Assembly: GCA_038030265.1 (NCBI GenBank) | Contig: CM075940.1 | Coordinates: 30,108,940-30,172,939 of the forward strand | Source of the DNA: Corythucha ciliata | Taxonomy: Eukaryota; Arthropoda; Insecta; Hemiptera; Tingidae | Length of the DNA stretch: 64,000 nt | Direction: 5' to 3' | In this document: positions 58,368-64,000 of the stretch, one piece after another | Layout: the number at the start of each line of letters is the position of its first letter | Numbering within the stretch: position 1 is the stretch's first letter | Position numbers and translations under genes: made by a program | The notes under the pieces: generated by a model | Databases searched by the model: none | What the model was told of the DNA's origin: nothing | What the model saw: the letters and a program-made list of their open reading frames with translations, nothing else

Positions 58368-59858
58368 ATGTCCGAGCAATTTCAATGTGCTGAGTGTTCA
58401 AATACTTTCCCACTATCCAACGCTATCGTGTGCTCATATTGTTCAAAAAAGTTGTGCGAAAAAGATTATAATATCACATTAATTAACTTCAAAAAATTAA
58501 ACCAAGAGCGTAGGGCAACGTTCGTCAACACATGTGAAGACCCTATACTCAAGGTCAATCGTTCAATGAACTTTATATACACGCAAGTCAAAAAGCTGAC
58601 CGAGTACCACGATGAACAAAAGAAGATAATAACTCAACAATCTCGAGAGTTACAAGCAATTAGCGAATTGACCAAAGCAATGCAGCAAGTTCATTCCAAC
58701 CAGTCTGAGCAAATCCTGGCGCTACAGACTCAAAATGCCCAAATTTTGCAAATTTTATTAAAGCAATCAGGCCTCCCACTTACGACACAACCACCACCCC
58801 CCACCCCCCAGACCACGGCCAAAACACAGCCGCCCCCACAGCCCAACGTCCCCTCTTCTAGGACTTCCGCCCCTCTTTCGGGCGCTCCCTTTTCCGACTC
58901 CGAGCAACCACCACCGCAGAGAGAAGACCCCTTAACAATGGCCTCTCACGAGGAAGCTGCGACCCCCTCAAAAATTGATTTCACGTCAAAATTACCCAAA
59001 TTTCTCAATACTGCAATCCAAGAAATTAAAAAGCTCCAAACGTCCAACCTTGACTCCGTTACGGATTTTCTTTTAGCCATTCAAGAATTGGAAAACCTAT
59101 CACACCAATACTTCCCCTCAGCAATGATGAACCTGGCAATTTTACAGAAATCAGATTTCCTGAAACGTATAATTTTTACGTTCAATGAATTAACATTCAA
59201 AGCAGTACGAGATAGTTTCTTCTCGGAACTCACAAATACAAAAAACAAAATTCAAATTCAGATGAAGTATTTATTTCGCCAACAAAATAAGTATGAGCCC
59301 TTCCGCACATTTGCACAGAATATCAAAAATATTACGGCAATCCTCGAAACTCACACAGAGCAAGAAGTAATAGAAATAATACTTCACCAAGCAAATCTGA
59401 CGACTAAATCTAATTATTTTCACATCCCTCCCCCAACAGATTTTTCGTCACTTGAAATGTTCGTCTCCCAAATTGAAAGCTTAGAACTAAATTATTCACC
59501 CGTCCCCCACAAAACCACATACAATACCACCTTTCGTCCCTTCACGTACCAATACTCTAATTATGCACCCAAGAAAACAAATCACAATAATTCACCCCCA
59601 AGTTACAACCAGTACTCCAAACCCCCCTCACTCTTCGACAGAGAATACCGACCTCCTCCCTATGTATCTCCATCCCCGGAACGTTCACCGACTTACAGTT
59701 CACGTCAGTCACAACGGTACTCGCATCCTAGACAGGAACTGTCATGTTTCCAGTCCCGCCCCAGTACTCAAAATCATCCCAATCCAATACCAATATACAG
59801 CCCACGATCAATTACACCCCCCCAACCACCGTTCCACCGCTCCGACTTCTCCCCATAA
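58368..59858 (+). CDS. Gypsy gag polyprotein
   Basis: Intact frame of 496 codons from the ATG at 58368; the frame is open from 58272, but this ATG has the clearer context and starts the conserved part. The N-terminus has a Cys cluster (C7, C10, C22, C25, C30; motifs CAEC and CSYC) like a zinc ribbon, then a heptad-rich helix, a Pro-rich linker, and a capsid-like helical core (about residues 200-385). The tail is Pro/Tyr/Ser-rich. No CCHC zinc knuckle is visible at the C-terminus, where most Gypsy gags carry one; the N-terminal cluster may replace it. That is inference. Confidence 0.85.
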   Translation: MSEQFQCAECSNTFPLSNAIVCSYCSKKLCEKDYNITLINFKKLNQERRATFVNTCEDPILKVNRSMNFIYTQVKKLTEYHDEQKKIITQQSRELQAISELTKAMQQVHSNQSEQILALQTQNAQILQILLKQSGLPLTTQPPPPTPQTTAKTQPPPQPNVPSSRTSAPLSGAPFSDSEQPPPQREDPLTMASHEEAATPSKIDFTSKLPKFLNTAIQEIKKLQTSNLDSVTDFLLAIQELENLSHQYFPSAMMNLAILQKSDFLKRIIFTFNELTFKAVRDSFFSELTNTKNKIQIQMKYLFRQQNKYEPFRTFAQNIKNITAILETHTEQEVIEIILHQANLTTKSNYFHIPPPTDFSSLEMFVSQIESLELNYSPVPHKTTYNTTFRPFTYQYSNYAPKKTNHNNSPPSYNQYSKPPSLFDREYRPPPYVSPSPERSPTYSSRQSQRYSHPRQELSCFQSRPSTQNHPNPIPIYSPRSITPPQPPFHRSDFSP

Positions 59859-59912
59859 CACACAAACGTCCCAAAATAATAAGGCAAAGACCCCAAAAAA
59901 TCAAAGTAGTAA

Positions 59913-62900
59913 AGCCCGCTATACGAACCAAAAAAACTAAGACCACAGGACACAGAGACCCCCCCTTCCATCATTCTTTGTCGCATAAACCCTTCTGCTT
60001 CAAGTAAAGTATTCACTCGTATTAACAACAAAATCCGATGCCTCACTCTTCTCGACTCCGGTGCGACGAGGAGTTTCGTTAATTCGTCCCTTTTAACCAC
60101 CAATTTTCCCTCTCTGTGCCCTGCTAAATTGAAACAACCTTTTCACGTCCAACTTGCAGACTCTTCCTCTCTGCAGATAACCAAAGATATTTCCCTACAT
60201 TTTAATATGGCAGGAAAAACTTTCCAACACACCTTCTTAATTGTCCCCAATTTAAGTGTTGACCTCATTCTAGGAACCGACTTCCTCAGGTCGGCCCGGC
60301 TCATTTTGAATTTATCCCGTAATTATTGCCATTTCGAATACAACAAACGTAAGAAAATCAAATTTTTAACCCCACTCCAGGAAACCCGTAGGCTATCCCA
60401 CAAGCCACAATTTGGCATATTGAATTCCATTCACACCCCGGAAACTTTGCCAAACGACCCAGACCTCCTTCAATATTACGTTACCCAATATCCCGACGTT
60501 CTCACGACCAGTCTCGGACGTACCGACCTCATTAGTTACAAAATTGAGCTCCAGCCCAACCCCCAGTGGCCCAGAACTGCCAAGAGTTATCATGTTAATC
60601 CCGATAAATTGAAAATTTTAAAGACCCACATTGATGATCTCCTCCAAAACGGCATCATAGAAAAATGTCAAGTCCCTTACGCGTCTCCGTGTTTTCTCGT
60701 CAAAAAGGAATCTGATGATGCAAATCACCCCAAGTGGCGCCTCGTTTGCGACTACAGGGCAGTAAACAAAAACATTCAATTTATCGATTACCCCCTCCCA
60801 ACAATTGACGAAGCTTTCCTCCACTTGCAAAACGCCCGATATTTCTCAATTCTCGACCTCAGTAAAGCTTACCATCAAATCCCCGTTCACCCAGACTCCC
60901 AACTCTTCACTGCATTTTCAACGCCATTTGGCACTTACTCATACACCGCCATTCCCTTCGGCTTGGCGACAGGAGGCCAGCTCCTTTCTTCCCTGATGAA
61001 TGAAGTTTTGGGTGAATTCAAGTACAAATTCGTATTCAATTATTTAGACGACGTCTTAATATACTCCCAAACAAAAAAGGGACATATCAAGAATATCCAT
61101 TTGGTCCTCCAGCGCCTCCGATCCGCCAATTTAACGGTCGACCCCTCCAAAATTAAAGTAGCCCAGACCCAAGAATCATACTTAGGCCACGTCATTTCAC
61201 GTGGGCACATTAGTACTTCCAATGATCGCATACAAGCACTTCTAGACATCCCCAGACCTACCAACCTCAAACAGGTTTCCAGTTTTCTGGGAGCCATTCA
61301 GTTTTTCGCGCGTTTCATTCCAGACCTAGCCACCCTTTCAGCCCCTCTTAATAATTTTAAAAAGAAAGAAGTACCATTCCACTGGTCCCCAAATTGTGAA
61401 AAATGGCATGGCAAGAAATTCGCGAAAGATTGACTACTCCCCCCATATTGTCCCTCCCAGATTTCAATAGAAAATTCGCCCTATTTACCGATGCATCAAA
61501 ATTAGGCATGTATGCGGTCCTCACTCAAAAAGATGACCATCAAGCCTTCGTCCCTATAGCTTACGCAAGCAAAAAATTCAATGATCGAGAGACGCGATAT
61601 TCAGATGTATGAGCAAGAACTCTTAGCAATCGAATTCGGCATGCTGAAATTTCGAACTTACTTAGAGGATCGTCATTTTGACCTCTACACGGACAACGCC
61701 GCTTTAACATTTTATGTCGACGTCCGCAAAAACGAAGCCCCGTGTCCTGCGCACAATGCTAAAACTTATGAATTTCCGTTACACTCCTCACCACCTCCCA
61801 GGCAAAATGAACTCAATCGCCGATTACCTCAGCAGGAATCCGATCGAACCGGCCGATCCAGTGGAACAAACTACTCTTCTCTCCTTATGCCTCATTTCCG
61901 CTCCGACAACAAAAGAAGACTATCAAGACAACCTATTCGTCCTGGCACATTTCCCGGAAATTTTCACCGACCTGTGGTCCCACCAAACGTCTGATCCTCA
62001 CCTTTCACAAATTATTAATGACATCAAGAACAAAACCCACACTGGCCCCTACAAAACAGAAAACAAGAAATTAGCACATGCCCCGTCCCACTCATCAAAA
62101 CCAAAATTAGTCGTTCTCGTTCCCTCATCTCTGTACCAGGTAATATTCAAATATTTCCACGAAAGCGAATTTGGCTGTCACCTAGGCATCTCAAAGACAA
62201 TTCAATCCATTCAGTCGCTTTTCCACTGGCCTCAAGTCCGCGAATACGTCACAAAAGCCATTCATCAGTGTCTCCCCTGTCAGCGGGCCAAACCAATACA
62301 ACGCCGTCCCGCCGGTGAATTATCTTATCGATACAGCAGGTCCTTTACCTCGTTCTCGTTTTGGCCACCAGTATATTCTTATCCTAGTAGACGCCTTTTC
62401 AAAATTCACCCTTATTTTCCCTCTTCGTTCCGCCACATCCTCTGAAATAATCAAGGTCCTAGACAACTCCTTTTTCAAGTATTTCGGTTATTGTTCCATC
62501 CTATGCTCTGATCGCGCGAGCATTTTCCGTTCCCAAATTTACCGGAATTTTCTTTTTACTCGTGGAATCAAACCATTGTATATGATCCGTTACTACCCCA
62601 ACGCATCGCTCGCAGAACGACAAATCCGCACTCTTAATACAACTCTAGTCACCTATCACGCCGAAAACCAACGCGATTGGGACACAAAAATACCGTCCAT
62701 CCAATTAACCTTAAATTCCGTCGTCCACTCATCCACTGGTTACAGCCCATCCCAACTTTTCCTGGGCCGTCAACCCTTGAGCCCTATCCATCTTCAATGG
62801 GATATAGACCTTGATCAATACCCCAATATGGCACGGCCACCTACAAACAAATGCTACACCAAGCATACCATAATCTCCTCCTCACCCAAAATAAGTTAGC

Positions 62901-63324
62901 CCGCAATTATAATAAAACGCATTCCGCCGTCAAGTTTGACATCGGTGACCTAGTTTTACTAAAACAGTATATCTTGTCCAACAAGTTGAAGAAAATTACA
63001 AAACAGCTGAGTTACAGGTATTCAGATCCCTACAAAATAATTAAAATAAACTCACCAGTATCCTACACAGTTCAAAATCCAAACGATCCCCTTGATGTCA
63101 AATCTGCCCACGTATCTCAACTCAAGTTGTACCAAGTTACCCCTTCGGATAATACGACTATCCAGAACCAGATCGTCTCGTCCGTAGCCGCCCAGCGTGC
63201 AACGGCTAGGACGCCTCAAAGGCAAAATTCCAAGGCTCGTACGTTGGCGGCGCCCACACCCGGTGCGTACCACCATCAAAAGAACAAGCATATGAATCCA
63301 AGCCCAGACACTGCTCTCTCTTAA
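59913..63324 (+). pseudogene. Gypsy pol: protease, RT, RNase H, integrase, with frameshifts
   Basis: The first frame (59913-61433) is shared with gag but separated by stops. It has the protease motif LLDSGATRSFVN and RT with FNYLDDVLIYSQ. RNase H continues in other frames (FALFTDASKLGMYAVL at 61403-61612; LYTDNAALTF at 61581-61740). Integrase follows: a zinc-binding H2C2 region (ESEFGCHLGI, CLPCQRAKP), a DDE core (LVDAFSKF, SDRASIF, NASLAERQIR), and a C-terminal part with YSDPYKIIKI where GPY/F is usual. Shifts occur near 61400, 61600, 61745, 62315 and 62855. I have not reconstructed the joined protein. Catalytic residues are present, so decay is limited to indels. Confidence 0.9.
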
Positions 63325-63785
63325 CTTGCAGAACGACCGTAAACTCACCTAACTCTTGCCTTCGTGAGCCAATCGTACGCTCCTTGTCCCCAACATCAAG
63401 ACGAAGCCGTCTATCAACCGTACACCTCCGAAACTTCGAAATTGCAACGGCGACGTCCCCGCCAATATTTCATCCCGTCATGCCATCATCTGTCTTCGCA
63501 CACCAACGCTAGTCATTGCTACGACTCACCGCACCACATTTCTCGAACTCGATGTACATAAATATGTTACTCACCCTAGTCATTTCAGTACTGTATTCAT
63601 AAAAGAAATCATTCTCCCCCAGTAATCATGACAAACTCACCATCCGCCTTATATCCAGTTCCAAAGCCCCAATCCAATACGATTTTCCGCCGTCAGCGAC
63701 CCTATTCCGCAGCATTCCCCAGTCTCATTTATTACCCAAAAATTTCGAGTTTCGTACTCACGCCCCCATGTGCTTCGCAAATCAG
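63325..63785 (+). other. Non-coding stretch between integrase and 3' LTR
   Basis: Short frames only. No env signal peptide or membrane segment seen. Confidence 0.5.
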
Positions 63786-63799
63786 CGGAGGGGGGAAGT
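63786..63799 (+). promoter_or_regulatory. Polypurine tract
   Basis: gcggaggggggaag lies just before the 3' LTR and would prime plus-strand DNA synthesis. Confidence 0.8.
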
Positions 63800-64000
63800 T
63801 GTGACCCATGTCACATATAAGGAGGTGATGGGAGCACAAATACGGGACCTTTCGGTTAGCCGGGAAGTCCAGCTAAAGGCACCGAAAGGATCTCTGTGTC
63901 TCCCAAATACCCTGCCTTAAAAAGGTCATGTCCTGCGACCGAATGAAGGCGGTCGCCGATCATAAGTCCCGTTTACGATGCAACTAAAAAGAAGAAGGTG
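63800..64000 (+). repeat. 3' LTR of the Gypsy element (partial)
   Basis: Repeats 57469 onward. Visible differences are one missing t (cacatataagg), one g-to-a (ggcaccg) and one missing a (gaaagg). Two of the three are single-base length changes. Confidence 0.95.

Larger units (their letters stand above)
57469..64000 (+). mobile_element. Gypsy (Metaviridae-type) LTR retrotransposon, cut by the window end
   Basis: The order is 5' LTR, primer-binding site, gag, then protease, RT, RNase H and integrase, then a polypurine tract and 3' LTR. The pol order with integrase last places it in Gypsy. No env-like frame follows integrase. The LTRs differ at only about three positions over the roughly 200 bp that can be compared, so insertion is recent. 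Pol nevertheless carries at least five frameshifts. Confidence 0.95.

Noticed and set aside
63364..63561. env or accessory frame of the Gypsy element
   Set aside because: 65 codons with no signal peptide, membrane segment or known motif.

Overview
This is an animal nuclear genome window, most likely from an arthropod. I base that on spliced genes with GT-AG introns, a nuclear-receptor DNA-binding region close to arthropod Hr51/unfulfilled (vertebrate PNR/NR2E3), a GRIP-type multi-PDZ gene, and a mix of Jockey-, I- and Gypsy-type retroelements, tRNA-derived SINEs and hAT-like non-autonomous DNA transposons. The introns of the PDZ gene are very short (about 55-75 nt), while the DNA between genes is long and full of mobile elements. 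I cannot name the species; a crustacean is a guess.

Host genes. On the minus strand, three exons (5717-5939, 4014-4117, 2897-3014) encode the two zinc fingers and hinge of an Hr51/PNR-type orphan receptor. The ligand-binding part lies beyond the left edge. A phase-compatible candidate first coding exon sits at 27134-27173, which would imply a first intron of about 21 kb. On the plus strand, 46518-49685 holds the 3' part of a GRIP-like scaffold gene in about eleven exons. It carries PDZ domains that align in order with PDZ2, 3, 4, 5 and 7 of GRIP; PDZ6 appears to be absent. I recognise no other host gene.

Mobile DNA. The main structure in the rest of the window is a set of long, strongly diverged minisatellite arrays with units of about 28-32 bp. 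The commonest unit reads roughly gctaattcgcggctaaaa followed by an A-rich part. Several arrays are interiors of non-autonomous hAT-like transposons with CAGTGGCG-like ends and 8-bp target duplications. The clearest are 41662-43506 (duplication tcaatagc), nested in 41562-44429 (duplication cgcaggat), which is itself inserted in a dead reverse transcriptase gene; a third is 38157-40652. A roughly 290-bp tRNA-derived SINE has jumped into two of these elements (38864-39161 and 44072-44362). The copies differ at about two positions and have their own 12-14-bp target duplications.

Retroelements. 32385-36719 is a complete Jockey-clade LINE on the minus strand with a perfect 13-bp duplication, a poly(A) tail, ORF1 and ORF2; both ORFs are frameshifted. 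22560-24373 is a decayed I-clade LINE. 19846-22145 is a tandem duplication of a 1.16-kb segment carrying the 5' end of a Gypsy-like element. 51183-52111 is an LTR plus a gag remnant. 57469-64000 is a Gypsy element with both LTRs; the second is cut by the window end. Its gag is intact, but its pol is broken by several frameshifts although the LTRs are almost identical.

Smaller inverted-repeat elements occur at 7080-7176, 9548-10128, 15782-16707 and 37491-37918. Stretches not listed hold only AT-rich sequence, simple repeats or unidentifiable relics.
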